This document shows, one piece after another, positions 31,309 to 41,879 of a stretch of DNA of 64,000 nucleotides. The stretch is from Moniliella sp. 'wahieum'. Lineage: Eukaryota; Basidiomycota; Moniliellomycetes; Moniliellales; Moniliellaceae. The notes below the pieces were generated by a model, which worked only from the letters and a program-made list of their open reading frames with translations, was not told the DNA's origin and ran no database searches. Each line of letters opens with the position of its first letter. The first letter of the stretch is position 1. The DNA is taken from the NCBI GenBank assembly GCA_003971905.1, contig RSEE01000122.1:62001-126000 (forward strand). Reading direction: 5' to 3'. Position numbers and translations under genes: made by a program.

Positions 31309-32992
31309 TTACGGCCCCATCTCCAGCCGCACCGACAAAAACATCTTCTGTGCCGATGTCTCCAGCCCATGCGGCAGCGGGAGGGAGAACATGCGGTCAA
31401 AGAGGAGTTGACGCCAATCGCGTGCCGCTTGGGCACACAATGCGTCCCTTGGTGGGCCTCTCGCCCTCGCGTAGCTGCCGCCACACTGCCGACGGCTGTG
31501 GCGGACCGGAGCTGAGGCACGCGCGGTACCCGCGTTCCCACGTGTCCTGCAACACGCGTGCACATGCCTGAGCATGCGTGCAGGTCGGGTGACATTCAAA
31601 GTCCCGCATGGGACAGGTAAGACCGAGCTTGAGCAAGCGCTCGAGGAACCAGGATCGCTTGCGTTCCAACACGAGCAACGTGCGTGCACTCAACGTGTCC
31701 AGTTTCCCGACACCAGTCGTGCCAATGGTCCAACACGTGGCGCGACGCTTCGCGGTACACATCTGGTAGCCGATGGGTCTCGGCCATGCGCATGGCGGCA
31801 ATCGGTCGCGCAGCCAACGCTTCCCGTAAAAATTCCGACGCTTCCTGAAACAAGTAGGCGTTGCCCACCTTGTCACTAAACGCCAATAGCCCTTCCACAT
31901 CGAGCCAGGTAATGTTGATCTTGGTATGCGGGGTAGATGAAGAGGAGAAACTGCTGCACCGTGAGCGCCTTCTCGTCAGGCAAATCGATCACGGCGCGAA
32001 CCCCGGGCGGTACGGGGCCCCGACCCCGCGCTGGGCACGCAGTGCACGGACGCACGCTCATATGCTCAGCTCGCAACGACGTCCGACGACGTTTGCCCCG
32101 CCGTGCTGCGGGCGGAGAGAGGGTGAGATGCGCCATGTCCTGCACTACTCTCCCCGTGTCCGACGACGTGCGCCCACCCACCTCGTCCGACGCCGGGACC
32201 AAGGCCAGTAAATCGAGGTACCCCGCGCACGAACCAGGGGGCGTAGCTAGGGCATCCAATCGTCCCCGCGCCTCTTCTTCCGCGCCTCACCTTCCTGCAC
32301 CGAGGTCGATCGCCCGTGCCTACCCCTTCGTCCGCCTGCGAAAAGGCGCATACAGTCGATACTGTCTCGTCGGGCGGATCGTCGAGCGTGCGTGCAGTCA
32401 TGTACGATACTCTGCGCTCATGCCGCTCGTGGGGTCCCGTTTCGTCCTCGTCCTCGTCATCGTCTTCCTCGTCTCTTCCTCCTCCGCCTTTTCATCCCTC
32501 CTGCTCCACTTGCTTCCCCTTGCCCAAGTGGAGATGGGTGTCGTTGTCGTCATCAGTGGTTACGGTTGTGGCTGTGGCTGTGGCTGTGGCTGTGGTTATG
32601 GTTGTTGCTGTGGGTAAAACTTGGTTGGGGAGTGGCCGTGGTGGTCGTGATGATGCTCGTTCTTGCCCGCGCTGGTAAAGGAAGGGGTATCCTCTTCGCT
32701 CGTAGTGAGGCAGTCTCGCTCCAGGCGCCAGCCAAGAGCGACTGAAAGTAAGGCGAGGAAAAACGGAGAATGTCTTCGTGCACGTACCACTCGCGCCCAT
32801 CAGCACGGAGCAGGATCTTGCCCCTGTACTCAGCGTCAGCACGGAACGTAGGGTGAACCTCTAGCTCAGCTTCCCCGACCGGAGGGGCAGGAGGCAAAGC
32901 AGTCTCGAGCACAGGCGCACTACTGCTCACGCTCAGCTCACACCTTGCGGCGTGGCAGGCGCGCTCCACTGCGGAGTAGTAGAGTAAGTCAT
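31309..32992 (-). CDS. BTB/POZ domain protein
   Basis: The ATG at 32992 opens MTYSTTPQWSAPATPQG. The first half of the BTB fold reads GKILLRADGREWYVHEDILR and FSSPYFQSLLAGAWSE. A Thr/His/Asn/Asp-rich insertion of roughly 600 bp follows (about 32700-32100). The BTB fold then resumes with AVIDLPDEKALTVQQFLLFI, and the helical tail typical of fungal BTB proteins follows: DVEGLLAFSDKVGNAYLFQE, MAETHRLPDVYREASRHVL, LVLERKRSWFLERLLKLG and a Cys pair near FECHPTCTH. Ends RLEMGP. At least four frame changes. Such proteins are usually nuclear or Cul3 adaptors; no BACK, Kelch or zinc-finger domain is seen. Function unknown. Confidence 0.7.
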
Positions 32993-33498
32993 GGTCACCG
33001 CTGCGTCGGACGTGCTTCCCCCTACCGAGGGGAGGAGGTAAGCCCGGGACCGACGACGACGTTCCCGTCGCGTTTGGCCCACAAGCCCCGTCGCAGCGGC
33101 CACTGGCTGGGCTTGGGAGCCACTGGCCTGCCCAAGCGATAGGTGGCCAACGGTCGGGCAGAGGAACCGCCAGCCAGAGCTATGCCCTCGGTGGGCGTGA
33201 CGCGGATCCGGAACTCGTCCCGACGAGGAGGTTCGTTTCAATCGGCTGCTCGTCGCGCGCGTCCATCGAGCACGGTGGCGGTGGGGGGCGCAAGAGGCGG
33301 CGGCGGCGCGGTGGGGGGCGCCAACGGGGGTGGGGTCACCGGTCACACGTCACACATCCACGTCACACGGGAGGCGATGATTCGATGATTAATGATTCCG
33401 TCACGTGATGGCAGACCATTCCGCCTCCCCTCCGAGCACGTCTTAGACGCTTCACTTAATCTTGACGGGACTGCGGCCCCCCATCGGTGGCTGCTAGC
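32993..33498. other. Divergent promoter region (BTB / unknown gene)
   Basis: Contains GGTCACCGGTCACACGTCAC at about 33337-33356 and a TGATTCGATGATTAATGATT string near 33378. No gene assigned; the minus-strand open frame here is a low-complexity 5' extension. Confidence 0.45.
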
Positions 33499-33800
33499 AT
33501 GAGCGACGCTGCTGCCATCCTCCCACTGCCATGCCCCATCCCCACGCGGGCGCTGCTGCCCCCACCGCCACCGCCACTACCACCGCACTACCGCTACCAC
33601 GGCCACCGCCCGTCCCCGTCGACGATGGCGCACCAGCACCTCATTGGCCACCTACTGCCTCCCTCACTACATACCCTCCACGCAGGCGGCGAGGTGGATC
33701 TCTTCAACGTCTCCCATCCCGGCCCGTGCTGGTCTTATATCCCCGCACGGGCACGCGCGGTCAACATGCCTCGGAACCATGGGCCCGTATTCCTGGTACG

Positions 33801-33832
<32 letters not shown>

Positions 33833-34273
33833 TTCTCCACTATCCCAACCGAGGCCACGGCGCAAGCGCATGAACCAGCTCTTGTTCCCCCCCTCTTGCC
33901 GTTAGGCGCACAGGGGTGCACGCCCATGCTCTCTTCCGTCCGCGACGGCTGGAAGGAACTGACGAAGCACGAGCCCGATCTGGCCCTGTACGGGTTATCG
34001 ACGCAATCGGCTACGGAGCAAGCTGAGGCGGGTGAAACGGCTGCGACTGCCCTTCCGCTCTTGTCAGACAACCAGTTGAACTGGACCAACCGGTTGGACC
34101 TGCCTACGTTCCACCATGACGACCAACCGTTCCTTAAACGCATGATCCTCCTCCTCCGCGGTGGACAGGTGACACGCGTCACCTACCCTGTCTACCCGCC
34201 GGACCAGACCGTTCGATTGGCCATCCCCATGCTCGTCCGGACGAACACCTCGCCCCGGACGCCTGACACGTAG
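33499..34273 (+). CDS. Unknown protein, Pro-rich N-terminus
   Basis: The ATG at 33499 opens MSDAAAILPLPCPIPTRALL, then a Pro-rich run and a folded-looking piece (EVDLFNVSHPGPCWSYIPA, MPRNHGPVFL). A probable intron with GTACGA donor at 33796 includes the 31-C tract and could end at 33853; alternatively the C-run is read through as poly-Pro. The downstream frame is clean: MLSSVRDGWKELTKHEPDLA, LLSDNQLNWTNRLDLPTFHH, QPFLKRMILLLRGGQVTRVT and the stop after TSPRTPDT. No family recognised. Divergent from the BTB gene. Confidence 0.55.
33802..33832 (+). repeat. 31-nt poly-C homopolymer
   Basis: An uninterrupted run of 31 C, immediately after a GTACGA donor-like site, in the middle of the unknown gene. 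Confidence 0.95.
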
Positions 34274-35187
34274 CCCAATCCACGGCCTACCGCTCTACCT
34301 GGTATATCTACCTGGTGCCAAAACCATCCTGGATCAATCTAATCATTTTCATCATTGCTTTGTCCGCCATGGCATGGGCGGGGGGTTAGAGGAAACAAGG
34401 GGATGGAGAGCAGAGCTGCAGAAAACGACAGTGGGTCAGTTAACCATGCCAAGGCGCAAAATAGTGTGGCTCAGTAGGAACAATTGAAGTTGATCGTCCT
34501 TGCCGCGCCTCCAAAAAGTTGCTATAGGAGGGCGGGCTGCGTCATCCCAAGTTCTCATCGTTGCCCAGCTCAGGGGGAGGACTCACGAGTTACAACCAGC
34601 GGCGAGAGGGGGTGCTGCACACGATGAGCGCGAAAGGAACAAACAGGTTCTGGAACAAAAAAAACAAAACAGAAACAGCGGCCATGTCAGTACACAGGTC
34701 CCAACTGTCACACCAGGAGGAGGTAAGGAGGAGGGGGCTCAGAAACGAAGAATTCCTGTTTAACCGCTTCCAAAACGCGGGGCCGCAGTGCGTTGATTCA
34801 CCACGGTGCGTGTCAAGGTTGGGTTTGGATAATCATCGCGGGAAGCAAGGACGTAGGACGCACGTACAGTACACAACAGCCAACAGGAAGAGCGGGTCGG
34901 AGAGGAGGGTGGCGACGAGGATGGGGTGGTGGGCAAAGAAGAAAAACTTGCCTCGGCCGGCGCAGGCAATAAATAAAAGAAGAAAAAACCAACCCCCGGA
35001 ATGCGCAGGCTGGAAGAAGGTTTACGTAACACGCGCCCCCGAGCGGATCTGCCAGCGAGGCTGGCCTCCACCTCGGCCGCCGTTCCCGCCACCGCCACCG
35101 CCACTGCCCCTGCCACCTCCACCTCCTGGGCCTGGAGCGTCGCTGTACCATCTGCCCCGTCGCTGCTAACCCCGACTGCCTGACCCT
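34274..35187. other. Intergenic, upstream of ATP10
   Basis: Nine hundred bases with no convincing gene. The minus-strand open frames between 34760 and 35676 are antisense to ATP10 or compositional. Confidence 0.5.
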
Positions 35188-36246
35188 ATGCTCGTTGGAC
35201 GCACGGTTGGACGCACGCTCTTTGGGCAGGTGCTTGCGCCTGCCTTGCCGGTGCTGCGGCCTGCCCCACGCCGGTACTTGATCTCCTCGGCCCCTGCGCG
35301 GAGCCAGCCGTTGCAGCCGGCGCGGCCCAAGGGCGCCCGGCGGCAACGTCGCGCCCCCTTTACCACTGCCAAAGCCAGTACGGCCACCATGGAGGGGGAG
35401 CAGAATGTGGAGTACCCGCCTTCTCTCAGTGTCTTTCTCCGTCCCGACCCGGAGTTGGACGCGCCAGCGTTGCCCTTGACTGCGTCCGTGTCGCGTGCGG
35501 CCGAGGAGGCGAATAAGATCCCGCTGTCGTACCTTGCGGTTCCGTTGGGTGTGAAGGAGAAACCGGTTCCGATGACGGGCCAGGCTATGAGCAAAATCTC
35601 GTCCATTACCGACCCGGCGAAAAAGAAGGAAGCCTTGGCCTACCAGCGTAAACTGTTGATGAAGCAAATGCGTCAACCGTACTACTACGATTTACATTCG
35701 ATGCGTTCCCACGGCGGAAAAATTTGGCGCGGTCCACCCACCATGATCAAGGAGTCTAAAGCGCTTTACTTCCCGGACGTTATGGGCGTCTCGCTCCTCG
35801 ATCGCAGCACCGTTTCCACCACCCAGTTCCTCCAGGGCAACGTGTCGGTCGTAGCTGTGCTCACGTCGCGCTTGTCCACGGACCATGTCAAGTCCTTTGT
35901 CGAACCTAACCTGGCCACCTTCCAACACAACCCTCACTTTCGCTACGTCCAGATCAACCTCCAACAAAACGCTATCAAGTCGTACCTCGTCTCGCTCTTC
36001 CTCTCTGGTCTGAGGAAAGAAACACCAGTCGAGTTCCAACATTCCTACCTGTTTGCCCGGCAAAACATGGAACTGCTCCGCCCACGCTTGGGCCTCCAAA
36101 ACCAGTACCTCGGATACGTCTTCTTGGTCGACGATCAGTGCCGCGTACGTTGGGCCGGATGCGCGTTTGCTGAGCAGGACGAACGCGATTCCCTATGGAG
36201 CTCCGTCGGCGTCCTCCTCGACCGAATCAAGCCGTCCAAAAAGTAA
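35188..36246 (+). CDS. ATP10: ATP10, mitochondrial F1Fo ATP synthase assembly factor
   Basis: Inner-membrane/matrix factor needed to assemble Atp6 into the Fo sector. The open frame is intact, 352 aa, no intron or frameshift. Presequence: MLVGRTVGRTLFGQVLAP with Arg-rich continuation RPAPRRYLISSAPAR. Family blocks: HGGKIWRGPPTMIKESKALY, YFPDVMGVSLL, VSVVAVLTSRLSTDHVKSFV, HFRYVQINLQQNAIKSYL and YLGYVFLVDDQCRVRWAGCA (thioredoxin-like fold). Ends LLDRIKPSKK. An alternative internal start near the MEGEQNVEYPP segment would lose the presequence, so the first ATG is preferred. Confidence 0.93.
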   Translation: MLVGRTVGRTLFGQVLAPALPVLRPAPRRYLISSAPARSQPLQPARPKGARRQRRAPFTTAKASTATMEGEQNVEYPPSLSVFLRPDPELDAPALPLTASVSRAAEEANKIPLSYLAVPLGVKEKPVPMTGQAMSKISSITDPAKKKEALAYQRKLLMKQMRQPYYYDLHSMRSHGGKIWRGPPTMIKESKALYFPDVMGVSLLDRSTVSTTQFLQGNVSVVAVLTSRLSTDHVKSFVEPNLATFQHNPHFRYVQINLQQNAIKSYLVSLFLSGLRKETPVEFQHSYLFARQNMELLRPRLGLQNQYLGYVFLVDDQCRVRWAGCAFAEQDERDSLWSSVGVLLDRIKPSKK

Positions 36247-37421
36247 TTTTGAGCCGGTGGGGCTTTGGAGTTGCGCGGCCAAGCACTTGTTTGCCTCTCG
36301 AACCTTACCCTTTATCCCCCACCCGGCTCCTGACGTTCACCCAACCCGCGTGAACCTTTAGACTGGACTTGGCGGCTTGCCACTTGCCACTTGCCACTTG
36401 CCGCTTCCCTCTTTCCTCTGTGAAGCTTGAAGCTTGACGTTTGACGTCGTCGAAGCAGTCCTCCTGGCGCAGGCACTCTTGGCATCTACTCACCCGTCCC
36501 CTCCCCCCCTCCCTTCCCCCCCGCGCCACCGCCGCCTTTTCCCCCATGCACATGCGATCCGTTATCTCCCTCTCCGCTTGGCCTGGTGGACCCTGTAGCT
36601 GTAGAACAGGGCGTGTTACTGCGTGGTTGTGGTTGCGGGTGCCATGCACGTCTACCCCCTCGCTATGCTGGACCTGGTGCAGTAGGTCGCGTACGACGTG
36701 CGCGGAGATAGGTGCTAGGTGCTAGGTACTGACTATTGAAGCGCAGCACACCAGGGGGGTGGAATTGTGAAAGACCGGTGACCGGTGACCGGGTGAAGCA
36801 GCCCGGAGGCAACGGCATGGGGCGGAAGCTAGGCGGAAACGCGGCCGGCTCTTTGTCCAGAGGTACCGGCCGGTGTGTCGTGCATGCCACGTGACAGTGA
36901 CCAATGCCACAACCAAGCTGGACGCAACAGGGTTGGACGTTGGTACGCGAATGCCGGAAGGAACCGGAAGACGCTCGTCCGGGGAAAGCGCCAACAGTGC
37001 CCCAGTGCCCCATCCGTCACCCCAGCTGCCCACTGATCGATTTGCCTGAACGTTGAACTTGAACGTTTGAAGATTGAACTCGCCCTGTGAACTGAACTAT
37101 CCAGGGAGCACCGTGCACGGCCCCACCGCCCGGCCCACGCGATCCTAGTCACTAGTCCCACGCTGCCCGGTACTTTCCCCCCGAGGGTGCAGGTATACCC
37201 GGTACCCCGAGCTTCCTGCCGCCCACACCAATCCTTCTCCTCGCGGTCTACCTACCTAGCCCCCTCTTCCCGTGCCCAGTGCCCGGTGCCGACGGCCAAG
37301 CAACACGCAAAAACGGAGGCATCTCATTCGTTAGAGCAACAGCACTATGCGAGCACCCCTCTGCGCCCATCGGATTGGGTCGACGGCGCTGGAGCAACGC
37401 CAGGGTAAGGTTGGCGGGACT
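36247..37421. other. Intergenic between convergent ATP10 and MDH genes
   Basis: No gene seen. Short tandem strings: four CCACTTG-like units at about 36377-36402, GACCGGTGACCGGTGACCGG at 36773-36792, and GAACGTTGAACTTGAACGTT at about 37049-37068. Confidence 0.55.
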
Positions 37422-38597
37422 TTACGGGTTGGCCTGCACCCACTTGACACCCTTCTCAATGTTGGTCTTGAGCTGGGGCAGCGCAGCCTCGAGCAACTTC
37501 TCCTCCTCGGCCGAGATGGTGCCAACGGGCAGAATCTTCTCGACGCCCTCGGGGCCCAACTCGACCTTGGACGAGAAGAAGTCCACGCCCTGGTCCTTGT
37601 ACAGCGGCGAGTCGACGTAGGTGCACTCCGTCACGCCCTTGACGCCATTCAGCGCGTTCAGCAAGTGGTTGGCAAACACCGACGCGGCATAGGCCATCGA
37701 CAGAGTCGCCGAACCAGCGCCATCCTTGGCCTTGACCACCTCGTCACCACCAAATTGGATCCGGTTGACCAGCTTTGGTACGTCTCCGAGTTGTTCGCCA
37801 GCGACGCACTCGTCTGCGACGCTTGCGACAGCAGAGGCACAATCGTCACGCCCGAGTGGCCACCCACAACAGGCACCACCGTGTCGGCCGGCTTGGTACC
37901 AGCAATGCCCGACAGGAACGTCGACGCACGCGTCACGTCCAGCGTGGTCACACCGAACAGGCTAAGCCGCAACAAAATCAAATGTACCGCGTCAGTTCAG
38001 CGCACTGAATTGAAATGCAACAGCACAGAGGGAGACAAAGGAGGGGGTGGGGAAAGCAAAGATCACGTACCGCTTAGGGTCGTACACACCGGCCGACTTG
38101 AAGACCTCCTGACGATAGGCACGGTCGAGTTGACCGGGTTGGAGATGATGAGCAAGTGGGCCTTGGGGGCGACCTTGGCAGCGGCCTTGGCGAGGTCACG
38201 GACAATCGAGGCGTTGGTGTTGAAAAGGTCGTCACGGGTCATGCCGGGCTTGCGGGGCACACCGGCAGGAATGACAATCACCTCAGCGCCGTCGAGGCCT
38301 TCTCGAGGCCGCCCTGCTCAGGGCCGTAGCCAGCAACGGGGGGGGCGTGTTGACGTGGCCAACGTCGGCAGCGACACCGGGCGCAAGGCGCAGGTCGTAC
38401 AGGCGGAGCGAGGGGGGGTGGTAACGAGCGGGTTCGACTTGAGCAGCAGCGACAGCAGCGGTGGCCAATGCCGCCCGACGCACCGAGCACCGCGACAGCC
38501 TTGTTGGTAGCGGCCGACGAGGCAAAGCCACGGGCCAGGCGGGCGCAGCAGCGGCACGCAGGGTAGCAGTAGCGGAAGCAGACGCACGGACAAACAT
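37422..38597 (-). CDS. MDH1: Malate dehydrogenase, mitochondrial
   Basis: NAD-dependent TCA-cycle enzyme of the matrix. The ATG at 38597 gives presequence [18 protein letters not shown], then [20 protein letters not shown] with the dinucleotide motif GASGGIG. Further blocks: [40 protein letters not shown] (active-site Arg), [15 protein letters not shown], an intron at 37962-38070 (109 nt), [36 protein letters not shown] (catalytic His), [20 protein letters not shown] and the C-terminal GVKWVQANP. At least six frame changes, concentrated at 38280-38500, 38110 and 37755. Without correction the gene would be missed. Confidence 0.92.
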
Positions 38598-39097
38598 GCC
38601 GAAGTAGCGGGGGTGGAGGGGGGGGGGAGAGGTGGGGGGGTGGGTGGGAAGGAAGGACAAGCGAGCCAGGGGCACCGAACCGGCTTTGTACCTCGCGAAG
38701 CTTCCAGCGCCGCTGCGGCCGGGGGTGCGCTGCCTGCCAGCGAACGGGGCAGGCACGGGGGGAGTGTGGCGATGCCAGCCGGCGCAAGGCCGCACGGACG
38801 CGCATGGCGCCGTGCTGGGCGGCCCACGTCATGCACCCGCAGACGGCACTGGCGGGGTGCGGGTGATGCACTGCGCTGCCCCAGCCGGGTCTTCCGCGGC
38901 TGGCGGCTGGCGGCTGGGGCTGGGCGCTGCAGCACGCCAGCCCCCGCGGCACAGCGGCGGGGTGCGGTGCTCGGGCGGATGCGCACCGCACCACCCAACA
39001 TGGCTTACGTCGCACCCCGCCCGCCCAGCACGTCAGCACACGTGACTCGTACCTGCCCTGCGGTTCACATGTTCCCACTCCCACGCAGCAAAAAGTG
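38598..39097. other. Intergenic, upstream of MDH
   Basis: GC-rich, no gene or element recognised. Confidence 0.45.
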
Positions 39098-39192
39098 CGA
39101 CAATGACAGGATTCGAACCTGTGCAGGCAGAGCCTAATTGATGGTTAGACACGCGTTCTAATCAATCCCCTTAACCGCTCGGGCACATTGCC
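39098..39192 (-). tRNA. tRNA-Ser(AGA) with 13-nt intron
   Basis: The mature sequence is identical to the copy at 24168 over the acceptor stem, D arm, anticodon arm (AGA), variable arm and T arm; only the intron differs (CGCGTGTCTAACC). Discriminator G. Opposite orientation to the first copy. No long T-run follows immediately; the minus-strand 3' flank has a short one (CACTTTTT). Confidence 0.93.
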
Positions 39193-39299
39193 GTTGTGTC
39201 TGCTCGGTGGACAGAGGGTACATGCCCGTATTGCAATCGGTGCGCTCAGTCTCCATGCGTACGCCTACCCGCTATACATTTCCCCACAGAGACGACTAC
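39193..39299. other. Short spacer
   Basis: 5' flank of the tRNA and 3' flank of the next minus-strand gene; no feature seen. Confidence 0.4.
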
Positions 39300-41115
39300 T
39301 CATACAGTACCAGCCCATCCGACGCGTACACCCCCCACTCGCGTCCGCCGTCGGGTGAAACTCCACCACGCGTGGGCGGATGCCCAGCAGCTCCCGCCGC
39401 CGCGCGCGCCCCGCTTCTGTCCGCTCGGCTGCGACTCCTCAGCGGCAAAGACCGTGTCGTCAGTCAGCCACAGCGTCGCATCCACGTTGCCCCGCACCGC
39501 ACTCCACAGCCAAGGCGCGAGCAACGGCGAAAAGGACGAAGCAAACCCACTTGCCTCACTCGCCTCACTCGCTCCGTTGATCACGTACACACGCACCTCT
39601 TCCTCTTGCGCCAGGTGCGCAGTAACGTGTAGAGTAATCGCTGCACGCCCATCGCAACCAAACCCAGGGTGGCTGCCTCGCATCGGTCGACCATCGGATC
39701 GACCAAACAGGCGGCCCAAACCATCGATGACAGCGTCGCAGGTCCACGCTTCCCCTGCTACCGCTACCGTCTTCGCTTCCGCCCCGGCTCCCGGCCCCGC
39801 GGGCATGCTGGCGAGGCGGGTAGCGTGCCAGTGCCGTGCCCAGTTCTTCCACTGACCCGACCGCGTCAATGAGCAAGGCGCCGGGTAGGTCTTCGCGCCA
39901 AAACGTACTCCATCCCATCGTCGTCTGTGCATCCAAGAGGCGAAGGAGAGGCGAGGAGACCGCTTCCGTTTCTTCTCGCTCGGGGAAACGGGTCCTGGCC
40001 CAACTGGGCCAACAGTGCATCTTCCACCTGGGTCCCCTTTTGGGCAGGTGCTCCCGCATGCGCATCCGCATTTGTATTGTTTTTGGTTTTGCTTTCGCTG
40101 TTGTGCCTCGCTCCTGCTGCCCCCCCGCGCCCTCTGAAGGCCCTGCGTCCGCCCACGGCACCACAAGCCAAAGTGCTTGCTCCTCCTGTGCAGCCAGAGA
40201 GAACGCAAGACTGAATTCAGCCAGCTGTCCGAGTCAACGTCAGCATCACACATCATCACATCATTCACATCATCCACACCATCCACACGATCCGCATGGT
40301 CCGCACGGTCCACACAGTCCGTACCATCTCACCTCGCTTCCCACCCAAACAGAATGTGCGATTACCGTCTCGCGCCCGGACCCGCGCACGCCCGCCACAT
40401 GCACCACTCCCCTTTGTTCCCAGCTCAACGCGCGACGGCAGAGGCAGACACCGCACCAGATCCGCCGGCAGAGCAAGCGCCGAACTCAGTCTCGCCCTCG
40501 GTCCGACATGCTTGGTCTTCCCCCCCTCCCTCTCTGCACACACACTCGCACCTCCCCCTTCACGGTCTTGTTCCTGCTCACGTTCTGGATCACGTTCTTG
40601 CTCACGTTCTTGCTCTTGCTCGTGTTCGCGCTCGCGCTCGCCCATGACACCCACCACCTGCACCCGCTCGCCCGCGCACATATCCAGCACCGCAGCATAC
40701 AGCCCTTCGAGTGTTGTCCCAAAACGTACGCAACCCTGCCCTGGCCTTGGCTTTGACCTTGGTCTTGACCTTGACCTTGGTCTTGGCCTTGACCTTGGTC
40801 TTGACCTTGACCTTGGTCTTGGCCTTGACCTTGGTCTTGACCTTGACCTTGGTCTTGGCTTGCGGCGGGGACAGGGGCCACCATGCTTGGTGTGCTTACG
40901 GTGCGGAGAAAGGCAGTGGTGGCGCCGTGCCAAGCACCTGGCTCCGCACCGCCACGCCACTCGGCTCGCACTAGGTCCTGCACCGTCTGGATCGATTGAC
41001 TATCAGCGCATCGAGTACTGCCTGCCCAGCGAGCGAGAGGGCGGGGCCAGCTGGGCCAGCTGGACCAGCCGAAGCGGGAGCGGGAGCGGGAGCTTGCCGC
41101 GCCCACGCAAGAGCA
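39300..41115 (-). CDS. Unknown protein with 12-residue minisatellite repeat
   Basis: Family not recognised. Protein-like blocks in minus-strand order: FGTTLEGLYAAVLDMCAGER (about 40735), LPADLVRCLPLPSRVELGTK (about 40460), QVEDALLAQLGQDPFP and LLRLLDAQTTMGWSTFWRED (about 40040-39905), LPGALLIDAVGSVEELGTAL, AVAGEAWTCDAVIDGLGRLF, HLAQEEEVRVYVINGASEAS and NVDATLWLTDDTVFAAEESQ. They lie in alternating frames, so several 1-nt shifts are needed. The N-terminal part contains a 36-bp repeat and a Glu/Arg/Gln-rich helix. The start is not firmly placed. The strand order of the C-terminal blocks suggests an alpha/beta fold, but I name no function. Confidence 0.5.
40750..40860. repeat. 36-bp minisatellite, about three copies
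   Basis: Copies of a 36-bp unit made of TTGACC/TTGGTC/TTGGCC hexamers. It encodes Gln/Gly/Asp, Arg/Pro/Ser or Lys/Thr/Val alternations depending on minus-strand frame; all frames are open. Confidence 0.85.
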
Positions 41116-41879
41116 TGGCCTAGCTCCGGACTCAAAAGAAGGTCGGACAGAGGTAGTGTGCCGATACGTCGGTCTCCAGGACCGTCAGGTACATAGGTGG
41201 TAGGTGCGGTGCGAGGTGCGGTGGGCGCAGGTGGAACGCGGAGGGCACACTTGAGTATTGACCCGCCCCGCCAACACGCCTACACGCGTCAACGTCAACG
41301 GTGACCGGTGAGTGGTGAGTTGAACGAGTCGATGCAATTAATGGTTGTGGGACGTCGTTGGGTTGTTCGGTGCTTTGTGCTTGTGCTTTGTGCGTGCCAC
41401 GAGTGAAACGTTCACTACGTTCCCACTCCCGTCCCAGGCCGACGGGGGAGTCGATGATCGATGACAAACCCAATTCGGTCCCACGCGTCAGGCTGGCGTT
41501 CGAGTAACTAGTACGTCCGCGCACGACACCTACCTGGATCGGAACGTGCTGGTGGGTGCTGACATCACATGCATCAATGTCGAGGTCAACGTTCACCTGA
41601 ACATCCAGTTCATCATGTCCACCGTGCTCGACCAGCCCAGGTCAACGTAACGGTCCAGTCCACCGTTCGCATCCACCAGCACCAACGTCGCCCGCTTCGG
41701 CTGATGAGCAATGAATGAAGGATGAGCGCTGAGCGCTGAGCAATGAGCAACGAACGGGCCGCGGTAGGCTACAATTCAGTAGACTATGGAGAGAGAGAGA
41801 AGGGGGCACGTATACGTTCGCATGCGTTTCAAGACACTTTCACCGCCGCGGTTGCTCGGTTGCAATGAGACCAAGCCAT
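41116..41879. other. Intergenic, no gene seen
   Basis: Contains ACGCGTCAACGTCAACGGTGA near 41283-41303, GGTCAACGTTCACC near 41584 and GGTCAACGTAACGG near 41641, all members of the dispersed AACGT motif set. Confidence 0.5.

Noticed and set aside
35000-35680. Long minus-strand frames opposite ATP10.
   Set aside because: Antisense shadows of an intact, conserved ATP10 gene.
40750-40860. Regular spaced repeats as a CRISPR array.
   Set aside because: Units are contiguous without unique spacers, within a eukaryotic gene; it is a coding minisatellite. The same applies to 26928-26980 and 19925-19985.
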